Origin: Corallococcus silvisoli
GTDB lineage: Bacteria; Myxococcota; Myxococcia; Myxococcales; Myxococcaceae
Direction: 5' to 3'
Length of the DNA stretch: 64,000 nt
Assembly (NCBI RefSeq): GCF_009909145.1
Contig: NZ_JAAAPJ010000018.1
Span: forward strand, 1 to 64,000
The number at the start of each line of letters is the position of its first letter. Within the stretch, counting starts at the first letter, position 1. Shown here one piece after another: positions 1 through 7,528 of the stretch. The position numbers and the translations under genes were made by a program. A model generated the notes under the pieces. It had not been told where the DNA came from. It made no database searches and saw only the letters and a list, made by a program, of their open reading frames with translations.

Positions 1-309
1 CGCAAGTCGATTGACGGGCTGATGGCGCTGGTGCGCACGGCCTGGGGCGAGGACGTCTACTCGGGGCACCTCTTCGCCTTCGTCTCGCGCAAAGGGGACC
101 GCATCAAGGTGCTGACGTGGAGCCGGGGCGGCTTCGTGCTGCTGTACAAGCGGCTGGAGACGGGGAGATTCCGGCTACCGCCGGTGGACGCGGGCGCGCA
201 GGCGGTGACGCTGGACGCCACGCAGCTGGCGATGCTGCTGGACGGCATCGACGTGGCCCAGGTGAGGCGCCAGCCCGCCTGGACGCCTCCCGGGCGCACA
301 GGCACCTGA
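1..309 (+). CDS. tnpB: IS66 family accessory protein TnpB (Orf2), 5' partial
   Basis: The reading frame is open from the first base of the window (R-K-S-I-D-G-L precedes the first internal Met at base 22) and stops at 307-309. The residues SIDGLMALV, a GxxYSGxxFxF-type stretch and the KVLTWSRGGFVLLYKRLE segment are typical of the IS66 Orf2 protein, a roughly 115-residue accessory protein needed for transposition whose biochemical role is not settled. Only the N-terminal few residues are missing, cut by the window edge. tnpC follows 46 bp downstream. Confidence 0.85.
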   Translation, partial: RKSIDGLMALVRTAWGEDVYSGHLFAFVSRKGDRIKVLTWSRGGFVLLYKRLETGRFRLPPVDAGAQAVTLDATQLAMLLDGIDVAQVRRQPAWTPPGRTGT

Positions 310-355
310 TGCACTCGGTCCGGGACGCTGAACGGCGGTGGCGTGTTGAGGCCAG

Positions 356-1855
356 GTGCCCCGCGACCTTCCACAGGACCACTTCTGCCCCTGGCGTGAG
401 GAGGCCGAGGAACTCAAGGAGCGCCTGACGTCGCTGGAGGCGAAGATGGCGACGCTGGAGCGCCACGTCTTTGGCCGGAGGGCGGAGAAGCTGCCCACGG
501 TGGCCGCCGAGCTGCGTAAGGACGCGGACTCGACGGCGGCCCGGGCGGAGGCCGCGAAAGAGAAGCGGCGCGAGCGGGCCGCCCGTAAGGCCGAGGAGGC
601 ACCAGCGCGGGAGATTCGCCACGCGGTGCCGGCCGAGGAGCGCCACTGCCCGGCGTGCGGCGGCGAGGACTTGAAGCCGCTGGGCCAGGGCCGCACCTCG
701 GTGATGTACGAATACGTGCCCGCGAGATTCGAGAAGCAGGTGCACGTGCAGGAGGTGCTGGCGTGCGCATGCGGCCGGGGCGTCGTCACGGCCCCGCCTC
801 CGGTCCGGGTGGTGGACAGGGGCGAGTACGGCCCCGGCTTCCTCTCCCACGTGGTGGTTTCCAAGTGCGCCGACGCGATGCCCCTGCACCGACTCGCACA
901 GCGGGTGGAGCGAAGTGGCGTGCCCATGAGCCGCAGCACGCTGACGGACCTCTTCCACCAGGCCGCCTCGGTGTTGCTGCCGCTGTCCCAGCACCTCTTG
1001 CACTGCATTGCGTCCGCGGACGTGGTGTGGGCCGACGAGACGCCGCTGCGCGTGCTGGACGTGAAGAAGACGAAGCTGGGCTACCTCTGGACTTTCCTCA
1101 CCCAGAATGAGGCGGGGCAGTGGCTCATCGGCTACCGCTTCAGCATGGGCCGGGCCAGCAAGACGCCGAAGGAAGTCCTGGGCGGCACCACGGGGGCCCT
1201 CGTGGTGGACGCGTACACCGGCTACAACGCGGTGACGCTGCCCGAGGGCCGAGTGCGCGTCGGGTGCTGGGCCCACGTGCGTCGCCGCTTCTTCGACGCG
1301 CTGCCCACCGCGCCCGAGGCCCGCGAGGCCCTGGACTTCATCCTCGCCCTCTACCGGGTGGAGGCGCTGGCCCGTGACGCGGGCGTCGTACGCACGGACG
1401 CGCACCGCGAGCTGCGCCAGCAGCAAAGCTTCCCCATCCTCACGGCACTGCGCGCGTGGATGGAAGCACAGGCCCCGCGCCACCTGCCCAAGGGCCCCAT
1501 GGGCCAGGCCCTCTGCTACGCCCTGAAGCAGTGGGACGCCCTGACGCGCTTTGCTTCCGACGCGCGCCTTCCCCTGGACAACAACCGCTCCGAGGCCGCG
1601 CTGCGCAAGGCGGCCCTGGGCCGAAAGAATTTCCTCTTCGTCGGCCATGAGGCCGCGGGGGCCAACCTCGCAGGCCTCTACGCCCTGGTGGCCACCTGCG
1701 AGGCCAACGGCGTCAATCCCGAGGCCTACCTCGCTGACGTGCTGCTGCGCGTGCAGACACACCCTCACTCGCGCATCGGTGAACTGCTACCCCACGAGTG
1801 GAAGTGGCGACGCGCTGCTGACCCACCGGATTCACCCCTCCAGCTCAGTCCCTGA
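356..1855 (+). CDS. tnpC: IS66 family transposase TnpC
   Basis: 499-residue transposase, normal length for the family. In order it has an N-terminal leucine-zipper-like helix (residues about 15-40), a charged linker, a zinc-finger-like segment beginning HCPACGG near residue 98, and a DDE core. Candidate catalytic residues are D227 in VVWADETPL, D285 in LVVDAYTGYN and E413 in DNNRSEAALRKAALGRKN. The CWAHVRRRF motif is also typical of IS66. The start is a GTG at 356, because in-frame stops at 329 and 347 leave no earlier start; an ATG overlapping the tnpB stop is out of frame. The gene looks intact, so the element may still be active if its ends are complete. Confidence 0.93.
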   Translation: MPRDLPQDHFCPWREEAEELKERLTSLEAKMATLERHVFGRRAEKLPTVAAELRKDADSTAARAEAAKEKRRERAARKAEEAPAREIRHAVPAEERHCPACGGEDLKPLGQGRTSVMYEYVPARFEKQVHVQEVLACACGRGVVTAPPPVRVVDRGEYGPGFLSHVVVSKCADAMPLHRLAQRVERSGVPMSRSTLTDLFHQAASVLLPLSQHLLHCIASADVVWADETPLRVLDVKKTKLGYLWTFLTQNEAGQWLIGYRFSMGRASKTPKEVLGGTTGALVVDAYTGYNAVTLPEGRVRVGCWAHVRRRFFDALPTAPEAREALDFILALYRVEALARDAGVVRTDAHRELRQQQSFPILTALRAWMEAQAPRHLPKGPMGQALCYALKQWDALTRFASDARLPLDNNRSEAALRKAALGRKNFLFVGHEAAGANLAGLYALVATCEANGVNPEAYLADVLLRVQTHPHSRIGELLPHEWKWRRAADPPDSPLQLSP

Positions 1856-1922
1856 ACAGCTCGCGCATCGCGGCGCCCGCCGAGCACGGTCGTAGTCCGC
1901 CTTCAATCCTTCCGGCACGTCG

Positions 1923-3617
1923 TTGGCCGGACGGTTACCGACGCCCGGCAAGGCCTACACCCGAGGTCCGCTCCTCCTCCAGTTCACGGTGGAAGGAGGC
2001 GCCGCGGACGCGGTGGAGATCCTGAAGGGCTCGAGTGTCCTGGTGAAGCCCACGGGCTCCCCGTACTCGTTCACCTGGGACACGACCCAAGAAGCGGAGG
2101 GCAGCTACGAGTTGTCCATTCGTGCGACCCGGGGTGGCGTGCTCTTCGCGAGTGCCCCCCGCACCGTCATTGTCGACAGGACGGCGCCCACCGTGACGAC
2201 CTATCTCCCGGCCAGCAACGCCGCGACGGTCGGGGTCCACGACGCCATCCAGGTGACGTTCAGCGAGCCGATGAATCCGCACTCGGTGACAGAGGCGGCC
2301 GTGGGGCTCAAGACTGGCGCGGGTATCGCCATCTCCAAGTCAGTTGCGCTCTCCGTGGATGGGAAGACCCTCACGGTCACTCCGCGCAATCCGCTGGTGG
2401 CGCCTGACACCGTCTCCGTGGATCTCGCGGCCCTGGTGGGCACCCTCACGGACCTGGCCGGTAATGGAGTGCCTACCGCACCGGCATGGACATTCACGGT
2501 GCCAACGTGGCTGCCGCTCGGTGGAGCTATCAGCGCCGTGGAAGGAAAGACGTCCGCGGAGGATGTTGTGCTGAAGATGGACCGCAATGACCAGCCAGTG
2601 ATTGCCTGGACGGAATCGGATGGCGTGGCCAAGAACATCTATGTGGCGCGCTGGACGGGGACTGAGTGGCTCATGTTGGGTGGCGGATTGAGTGGCCTGA
2701 GCGGCGCAGGGACGGACGCAACGCGTCCAACGCTTCTCATCGACGCAACTAGTCGCCCCATCGTTGCGTGGCAGGAGAAGTCTAGCACTGGCGATGCTCA
2801 ACACATCTTCGCTCGCCAGTGGTCGGGTAACGAATGGGAGGCCCTACCATCGATCCCCCTGGAAACTGGCGACTATGCCATATCCGCTCCATCCATGGCT
2901 TCAGAATCAAATGGCACATTGCATCTTTACGCACTCAACTCAAACGAAGGAACTGCGGAAATTGGACACTACCAACTCGCATCCGGCAGCCAATCATGGG
3001 CGCGCAACGCGCTACCAAGGCCGCAACAGTCTCCCCGGGTCTATTCCTTTTCCACATCGAGCCTCGGAACAAAAACAGTCGTCGCATACAACTTTCTTGA
3101 CCTATCTGGCACTGGCAATGGCCGCATAGGAATCGAGGTTGCTGAAAACGACTCCGCACCATCAGGAAACAGCCTATTGGGCACAGCAGCAGCCACCCCG
3201 TCTATCGCGCTCGACAGCAACAACCGCCCTTGGATCACTTGGTCAGAAGCCCCCTCAGGTTCAGGGGCAGGCGGTTCGATCTACTGGTCTCGATGGGAGG
3301 GCACGTATTGGACATCCCCAAGGCAGCTCGATACACCCGCAACAGGAAACACAAACCCCGTACTGAGCATGACCAAGGGAAATCCATACACCATCACATG
3401 GAGTGGAATCCTCGACGCCAGACGGAGCATTTTTGTTGGTCGCTGGATCTCAGGCACCTGGCAAATCATTCCCCAACAGCTGAATGCATTACCCGAAACC
3501 AGCGCACCAGCCTCTGGACCAGCAGCTTCAATGACCACTGCGGGCCGACCAATCGTCGCATGGACCGAGGAAGACACCACCTCTGCCAGCATCTACGTCT
3601 CCCACCTCAACAACTAG
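1923..3617 (+). CDS. Ig-like/repeat surface protein, 5'-truncated beside IS66
   Basis: The frame is open from 1896, just after an in-frame stop at 1893, and the nominal start at 1923 is a TTG without a convincing ribosome site. The product begins directly in an Ig-like domain (about residues 15-90), then has an SbsA-type Big_5-like domain (TAPTVTTYLPASN to AWTFTVP, about 90-190). The rest is a propeller-like array of repeats of the form PVIAWTE...IYVARWTGTEW. There is no signal peptide or lipobox although such proteins are normally exported, so the 5' end was probably removed by the IS66 insertion and the gene may be dead. G+C drops markedly from about base 2600 onward, inside the gene. Role unknown; probably cell surface. 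Confidence 0.65.
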   Translation: MAGRLPTPGKAYTRGPLLLQFTVEGGAADAVEILKGSSVLVKPTGSPYSFTWDTTQEAEGSYELSIRATRGGVLFASAPRTVIVDRTAPTVTTYLPASNAATVGVHDAIQVTFSEPMNPHSVTEAAVGLKTGAGIAISKSVALSVDGKTLTVTPRNPLVAPDTVSVDLAALVGTLTDLAGNGVPTAPAWTFTVPTWLPLGGAISAVEGKTSAEDVVLKMDRNDQPVIAWTESDGVAKNIYVARWTGTEWLMLGGGLSGLSGAGTDATRPTLLIDATSRPIVAWQEKSSTGDAQHIFARQWSGNEWEALPSIPLETGDYAISAPSMASESNGTLHLYALNSNEGTAEIGHYQLASGSQSWARNALPRPQQSPRVYSFSTSSLGTKTVVAYNFLDLSGTGNGRIGIEVAENDSAPSGNSLLGTAAATPSIALDSNNRPWITWSEAPSGSGAGGSIYWSRWEGTYWTSPRQLDTPATGNTNPVLSMTKGNPYTITWSGILDARRSIFVGRWISGTWQIIPQQLNALPETSAPASGPAASMTTAGRPIVAWTEEDTTSASIYVSHLNN

Positions 3618-3633
3618 AATTTCCAGAAAATGT

Positions 3634-3675
3634 ATTTATCGGAGCATGACCTCCCCCCCATCGTGTCCGATAAAT
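3634..3675 (+). terminator. 10-bp inverted repeat after the truncated Ig-like gene
   Basis: ATTTATCGGA (3634-3643) is exactly complementary to TCCGATAAAT (3666-3675), with a 22-nt C-rich loop, starting 17 bases after the stop at 3617. No U-tract follows, so it could be a terminator, an mRNA-stabilising stem or an operator for the downstream lipoprotein gene. Confidence 0.4.
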
Positions 3676-3765
3676 TCCAGCCCCTAGATTCCTGAAATGA
3701 GGGACATGCGGCCCAAACTTTTAGCAGCACTCCAAAAAACACAGAACGCCCAACACGGAGACACA

Positions 3766-4383
3766 ATGAACATCAAGCAGAGCCATTCGACCCGAGCACT
3801 CCTGGCAACAATCATTTTGACTTCTGGATGTGGCCCCGACCTGCTCCCAAGAGACGCACAAAGCGAACCCAACACACAGTCAAGTTCATTCGCAATCGGA
3901 GAAACCTGCGCAAAGAGCGAGGGCCAACCCGGGATTTGTAATTACGGTGAATACTGCCTCGTCACCACCAGCAAATGCGTAGCAACTCCGCTCCCCACCT
4001 GCACCAATTTCATGACTCATGGAACCAGTTGGGATGCCAATACGTCGACAGGGCCTGTCATCTATTCCGCCACGGTGCTCAGCTTTGCTCCTGACCCCAA
4101 CTTCTGCGGAACTCCATTGACGAAGCGGGCGCGCTACCGCCTCAAGGCCTATTCGCCCGTGGCCGACCTGCCGACATCCAACAGCGGATTCTATGGTCGG
4201 TTCTATTTTGTCACCCCATCGGGAGGGCAGATCAGTGTGACAGCCGTCCAAAACATCATGACGGCAACCAATAACCAACACATCACTTTCGACGTCAGCC
4301 TCTGCCTTCCCAGCGAAACTACGAACTACACAGCGGGATTTTTCTTCTCTGACGGCAACGAGACTTGCGTCACCACGCCATAA
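3766..4383 (+). CDS. Small Cys-containing lipoprotein, unknown function
   Basis: 205-residue predicted lipoprotein. The start chosen is ATG 3766, with GGAG five bases upstream, because it puts a signal peptide (MNIKQSHSTRALLA...) and an LTSGC lipobox at the N-terminus; a longer frame from 3697 would bury the signal. A short Cys-rich segment (about residues 45-80) follows the lipobox. The C-terminal 120 residues, from PTCTNF, match the C-terminal part of the lipoprotein at 6402-7292: TGPVIYS/TGPIIFS, a conserved FC, KR, and a GFFFSDGNETC/GYYFTGGNFFC ending. G+C is low for this genome. Probably anchored to the cell envelope; function not recognised. Confidence 0.75.
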   Translation: MNIKQSHSTRALLATIILTSGCGPDLLPRDAQSEPNTQSSSFAIGETCAKSEGQPGICNYGEYCLVTTSKCVATPLPTCTNFMTHGTSWDANTSTGPVIYSATVLSFAPDPNFCGTPLTKRARYRLKAYSPVADLPTSNSGFYGRFYFVTPSGGQISVTAVQNIMTATNNQHITFDVSLCLPSETTNYTAGFFFSDGNETCVTTP

Positions 4384-4389
4384 GCGGAG

Positions 4390-4416
4390 GCACATCCCTG
4401 AGGCTGGCGGATGTGC
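4390..4416 (+). terminator. Hairpin between convergent genes
   Basis: GCACATCC (4390-4397) pairs with GGATGTGC (4409-4416), an 8-bp stem with an 11-nt loop, starting seven bases after the stop of the 3766-4383 lipoprotein. No strong T-run follows. It probably ends transcription from the left, or from both convergent genes. Confidence 0.45.
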
Positions 4417-4490
4417 ACTCCGATTCGCTCGCACTCTGCGGGTCTGCGCCAAACGATGCGGGCGCGTGAGCTACTACCGGCCAAAACTCA

Positions 4491-5633
4491 TTACTGACGC
4501 TTCGGAACAACCAATCCTCGGCTCAGGCGGTTGAGCACTCGCCGCTTTTGTCTGCGCTTGTAGCTCTCGTGAGCGTTGTCCCCGACTTCGTTGGTGCGAG
4601 CCGTCTCCTCATCCGCGATCTGGAACTCAACCAAGGCGAAGGTGACCCGTCCCTTACGAGGACGGGTGTCACTTTCAGGCGGAGGAAGATACGGATCCAT
4701 CCTCAAGGGAAGGTCCACAACGAAGTTGAGCACCCGGTAGGAACTTCCCGAAAACGCATTGCCAGTCCGGTCTTCGCGGTCCTCGAAGTCGCGGTCCAGG
4801 TGTAGCTGCGGGATGAACTGCTCGAAATGGGGGTTCTCAGCCAGGAGCCCCTTGAACGGCAGTAGCGTGTTCTCCGTCTGGCCTGGGACCACGAAGTTGA
4901 AGGGGAACAGGCGCTGCGTGAGGAAGTAGAGGACCGGCAGCAGGTCCTCCCGCTTCCGGGTGATGACTCGGAACCGAGTGCGGTCATACACCTGGGCGGC
5001 GACCGTCTCCTTTTTGGCGATCAGCTTCGTGACCAGGGAGTCGCGCGTCTTGATGGAGTGGGCGAACTCCACGATGGGCAGCCCCATCTCCTTCATCTCC
5101 TTCGCGACGCCCAGCACCTTCTCCGTGACCATCTCAGCCAGTTCAGCCTCGGAGGCAGCCAACCGGAAGAGCAGGTCACGCCCTTCGATGTGCTGGATGA
5201 CATGCATCACCTTCAGGACGATGCAGGCAATCCGCCGGTAGCGTGCCAGTCCCTTTGCGCCCGAAGCAAAGAGGAAGAGATCATGGAGTTCCTCCGGCTG
5301 AGCCACCGCGTCCGCGACTCGGTAGTCGAAGGTCTTGCGCAGGTACTCCACCGCGTCCGCGAGCACCGTCCGGCCCCAGGCATCGTCATAGGGCCGCGAT
5401 ACGTCGAGTTGGCAGAGGCGCAGGAACCGGTCAACTTCGTCCCGGGTCTGGAAGTGCATTCGCCGCCAGTCGATGACGGATCCACCTCTCAGGATGAGCC
5501 GGATGCGCTCAAGCTCGCGCAAGCCCATCTGCGGCACCGTGCAGACAGGGACAGCGGGTAGGACTGGTGCGAGGGAGGGGGCCTTCACAGCGTTGTTCCT
5601 ATCCGGCTGGAGCCCCAAGGGAAAGCCCCGCAA
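4491..5633 (-). CDS. Conserved myxobacterial protein with RelA/SpoT-synthetase-like motifs
   Basis: 380 residues from a TTG start; a later ATG giving MGLRELERI (residue 36, base 5528) is also possible and neither has a strong ribosome site. I believe it belongs to the uncharacterised TIGR04552-type myxobacterial family, but could not check. The C-terminal half resembles a (p)ppGpp synthetase fold by eye: a basic SLVTKLIAKKE segment (residues 199-209), YDRTRFRVITRKRED (216-230) where RelA has its D-x-x-G-x-R strand, SSYRVLNFVV (298-307) where RelA has GYQSLH, and VEFQIAD...NAHESYKRR (335-361) where RelA has VEVQIRT...AAHWxYK. The glycine and tyrosine that bind substrate in true synthetases are not clearly present, so activity is uncertain. 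The N-terminal 190 residues are helical and unrecognised. No signal peptide, so probably cytoplasmic. Confidence 0.6.
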   Translation of the reverse strand: MRGFPLGLQPDRNNAVKAPSLAPVLPAVPVCTVPQMGLRELERIRLILRGGSVIDWRRMHFQTRDEVDRFLRLCQLDVSRPYDDAWGRTVLADAVEYLRKTFDYRVADAVAQPEELHDLFLFASGAKGLARYRRIACIVLKVMHVIQHIEGRDLLFRLAASEAELAEMVTEKVLGVAKEMKEMGLPIVEFAHSIKTRDSLVTKLIAKKETVAAQVYDRTRFRVITRKREDLLPVLYFLTQRLFPFNFVVPGQTENTLLPFKGLLAENPHFEQFIPQLHLDRDFEDREDRTGNAFSGSSYRVLNFVVDLPLRMDPYLPPPESDTRPRKGRVTFALVEFQIADEETARTNEVGDNAHESYKRRQKRRVLNRLSRGLVVPKRQ

Positions 5634-5638
5634 TGAGA

Positions 5639-5670
5639 AGGGCCCCGACCTGGGAGCAGGCAGGGGCCCT
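5639..5670 (-). terminator. Hairpin downstream of the MORN-like gene
   Basis: AGGGCCCC (5639-5646) and GGGGCCCT (5663-5670) form a perfect 8-bp stem with a 16-nt loop, 19 bases past the 3' end of the minus-strand gene at 5690-6172 and just before the TTG start of the next minus-strand gene. The following minus-strand sequence (TCTCATT) is only weakly T-rich. Confidence 0.5.
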
Positions 5671-5689
5671 CATGACCACAACCCCGTGG

Positions 5690-6172
5690 CTACTTGACGG
5701 CGACTTCCTTGCCCTTCTCGAAGCGGCTCTCGTGGACGACCTTGCCGTCCTCGCTCAGTTCCTGCACGACACCATCCTTCAGCCCGTTCTGGTACTGCTC
5801 GATGAAGTGCGGCTTCCCGCTGGCGAAGTAGAGCGTCCGCGTCCCATGGTAGTTGCTCTCACGGAACTCCGTCTTGCCGTATTGGGTACCCGCCTCGTCG
5901 TAGAAATACCAAGTGCCCGTCTTGAAGCCGTTCGCGTACTGCCCCACCGCGGCCTTCTTGCCGTTCGGATGGAACGAGCGATAGGGCCCTTCTGCCACGA
6001 AGCTGCCACCCGCGAGTTCGCTCTTGCGGCAGAACAGCCCTTCCTCCTTGGAGCCGGACTGCTTGGTCCCCTGGGGGCAGGTCAGCTGGGTGGCGGACTC
6101 GCCGGCGAAAGCGACCGGAGCGGCGAGAGCCAAGCCCAGGGTGAACATCTGCATCAGCGTCTTGGACTGCAT
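5690..6172 (-). CDS. Secreted MORN-repeat-like protein
   Basis: 160 residues from ATG 6172, which has AAGGAG five bases upstream and begins directly with a Sec signal peptide (MQSKTLMQMF...APVAFAGES). The longer frame to 6214 would place 14 arginine-rich residues before the signal. After a two-Cys segment (TCPQGT...LFCRKS) come several repeats of the kind G-x-Y-x-x-G-x-K-x-G-x-W-x-x-Y (GQYANGFKTGTWYFYDEAG, QYQNGLKDGVVQELSEDG), as in MORN/YwqK-like proteins. Such repeats usually mediate protein or lipid contact. Probably periplasmic; no partner is evident, and the gene stands alone between hairpins. Confidence 0.75.
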   Translation of the reverse strand: MQSKTLMQMFTLGLALAAPVAFAGESATQLTCPQGTKQSGSKEEGLFCRKSELAGGSFVAEGPYRSFHPNGKKAAVGQYANGFKTGTWYFYDEAGTQYGKTEFRESNYHGTRTLYFASGKPHFIEQYQNGLKDGVVQELSEDGKVVHESRFEKGKEVAVK

Positions 6173-6317
6173 GGAGTCTCCTTTTCGAAGTCGCCGGAAT
6201 GCCCGTGCGCGCATCCGACAAGACGGGAAAGCGCCAGATGAAATTCATGGCTCCCATCCGCACCGAGGACGGGCTCAACCAGCATGGCCTGCTACCTCAA
6301 ATGGGACGGAAACGAAG

Positions 6318-6347
6318 AGCCCCGCCCCATGATTCCTGGGCGGGGCT
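6318..6347 (-). terminator. Terminator after the Cys-rich lipoprotein gene
   Basis: AGCCCCGCCC (6318-6327) and GGGCGGGGCT (6338-6347) form a perfect 10-bp GC-rich stem with a 10-nt loop. On the minus strand the stem is followed by CTTCGTTT, a weak T-run. It lies 55 bases beyond the stop of the minus-strand gene 6402-7292. Confidence 0.6.
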
Positions 6348-6401
6348 CCGAATGCCGTGAACTACATGGGGGCCTGGACTCAGTCCCCCATCAGCCAGTG
6401 C

Positions 6402-7292
6402 CTAGTAGCTGGCCTGGTGGCAGAAGAAGTTTCCGCCTGTGAAGTAGTACCCAAGGGAGGTGGTGGTGCTCGTCGAGGACACGCAGATGTTGGCGATGAT
6501 GTCCGCGCGCTCCCGGTTGGTGCCAGTCACCGTGTAGTTTCCGGACGAGGTGCTGATGACCGGGGTCTTCGTGGAGCCATCGACCAGCACGTAGAGGAAG
6601 CCATTCAGCTCGGCAGCCGTCTGCGGAAATGCCGTGCTGGAGTAGGCCGAGATCTTGATCTTCACGCGCTTGGGGGCGCTCGCATCGCAGAAGCTATCGA
6701 CCGCGCCGCTAACAGTCGAAACGCTGAAGATGATCGGCCCCGTGGTGCCCAGCGCCGCCTTGTTGGTGAACTTGTCGTAGTTCTGGCAGGTCGGGGCCGG
6801 GGGCGCCGAGCAGGTGTTGCTGTAGCAGGCCGAGCCGTACGCGCAGGTCGCCTTGCCCTCACCCGTGCAGGTGGTCGCGGCCGGGCTGCACACGCCCGTG
6901 GAGATGTTGCAGGTGTTGCCGGTGGCGCAGTCCGTGTCCTTGGTGCAACCCGTGGTGGAGCCGGGCTCCTCGCAGATCTTGGACACGGTGCCGCAGACGA
7001 GGCTCGTGGAGCTGTCCTTGTTGCACAGCTGGTTCGTCTGGCACTGGCAGACCTTCTGCGGGCTCGTGGACCCGGCCAGCACGGCGCAGTTCTTCTCCGT
7101 GTCGGGGCAGTCCGAGCCGCTGTCGCACGTGGTCATACAGACGCTCGCGGCCGTGTTGCAGTAGCCGGTGGAGCAGTCGGTGTCCGCCTTACAGGACTCG
7201 ACGCCCGGCGTCGTGTCGTCGCCACAGGCCGTCAGCGCCAGGCTCATCGTGCTCAGTGCGGCGAGCATCACCATCATCTTGCGAAGCTGCAT
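6402..7292 (-). CDS. Cys-rich repeat lipoprotein, unknown function
   Basis: 296 residues. The ATG at 7292 is preceded eight bases upstream by AGGAGG on the minus strand and starts a lipoprotein signal peptide (MQLRKMMVML...) ending in the lipobox LTAC. Residues about 25-165 carry repeated disulfide-type motifs of the form C-x-x-D-x-D-C-x-x-G-x-x-C (SCKADTDCSTGYC, GCTKDTDCATGNTC), common in myxobacterial envelope proteins. The C-terminal 125 residues from PTCQNY match the small lipoprotein at 3766-4383. G+C is normal for the genome, unlike that relative. Probably anchored to a membrane facing the periplasm or outside; role unknown. Confidence 0.8.
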   Translation of the reverse strand: MQLRKMMVMLAALSTMSLALTACGDDTTPGVESCKADTDCSTGYCNTAASVCMTTCDSGSDCPDTEKNCAVLAGSTSPQKVCQCQTNQLCNKDSSTSLVCGTVSKICEEPGSTTGCTKDTDCATGNTCNISTGVCSPAATTCTGEGKATCAYGSACYSNTCSAPPAPTCQNYDKFTNKAALGTTGPIIFSVSTVSGAVDSFCDASAPKRVKIKISAYSSTAFPQTAAELNGFLYVLVDGSTKTPVISTSSGNYTVTGTNRERADIIANICVSSTSTTTSLGYYFTGGNFFCHQASY

Positions 7293-7486
7293 TCGGGACT
7301 TCCTCCTGGATGGGTTACGTCGCCCGGTGTCTCCGGCCACCTGACTCCAGACACCGGGGTTCAAGTCGAGCGGGCTTTAGTCCTCTCGCTCCAGACGTGT
7401 CAACGAGTGTCGACCCTCGTTCCAACGCCTCAAGCCCTGGGAAATTCACTGTTCACGAAAGCACACAGTCCAGACGCACGGCACAA

Positions 7487-7518
7487 CGACATCGCCGTCA
7501 TACGTGACGGCGATGTCG
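7487..7518 (-). terminator. Perfect 14-bp hairpin ending the glt operon
   Basis: CGACATCGCCGTCA (7487-7500) and TGACGGCGATGTCG (7505-7518) are exactly complementary around a four-base TACG loop. The hairpin starts 11 bases past the gltJ stop at 7529. On the minus strand it is followed by TTGTGCC, not a true U-tract. It is the likely terminator, or 3'-end protecting stem, of the long glt transcript. Confidence 0.7.
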
Positions 7519-7528
7519 CTCCTGGCTC

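Larger units (their letters stand above)
1..1895 (+). mobile_element. IS66-family insertion sequence, right-hand part
   Basis: The left edge of the window cuts an IS66-type element: the end of the small Orf2/TnpB protein is followed by the full-length TnpC transposase in the same orientation, the usual IS66 gene order. The right border is inferred to lie at about 1860-1895, where coding for an unrelated surface protein resumes in an open frame with no start or signal peptide. The terminal inverted repeats cannot be matched because the left end is outside the window, so the boundary is approximate. Confidence 0.8.

Noticed and set aside
104..1768. 554-residue minus-strand frame opposite the IS66 transposase
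   Set aside because: Antisense shadow; the transposase strand has all family motifs.
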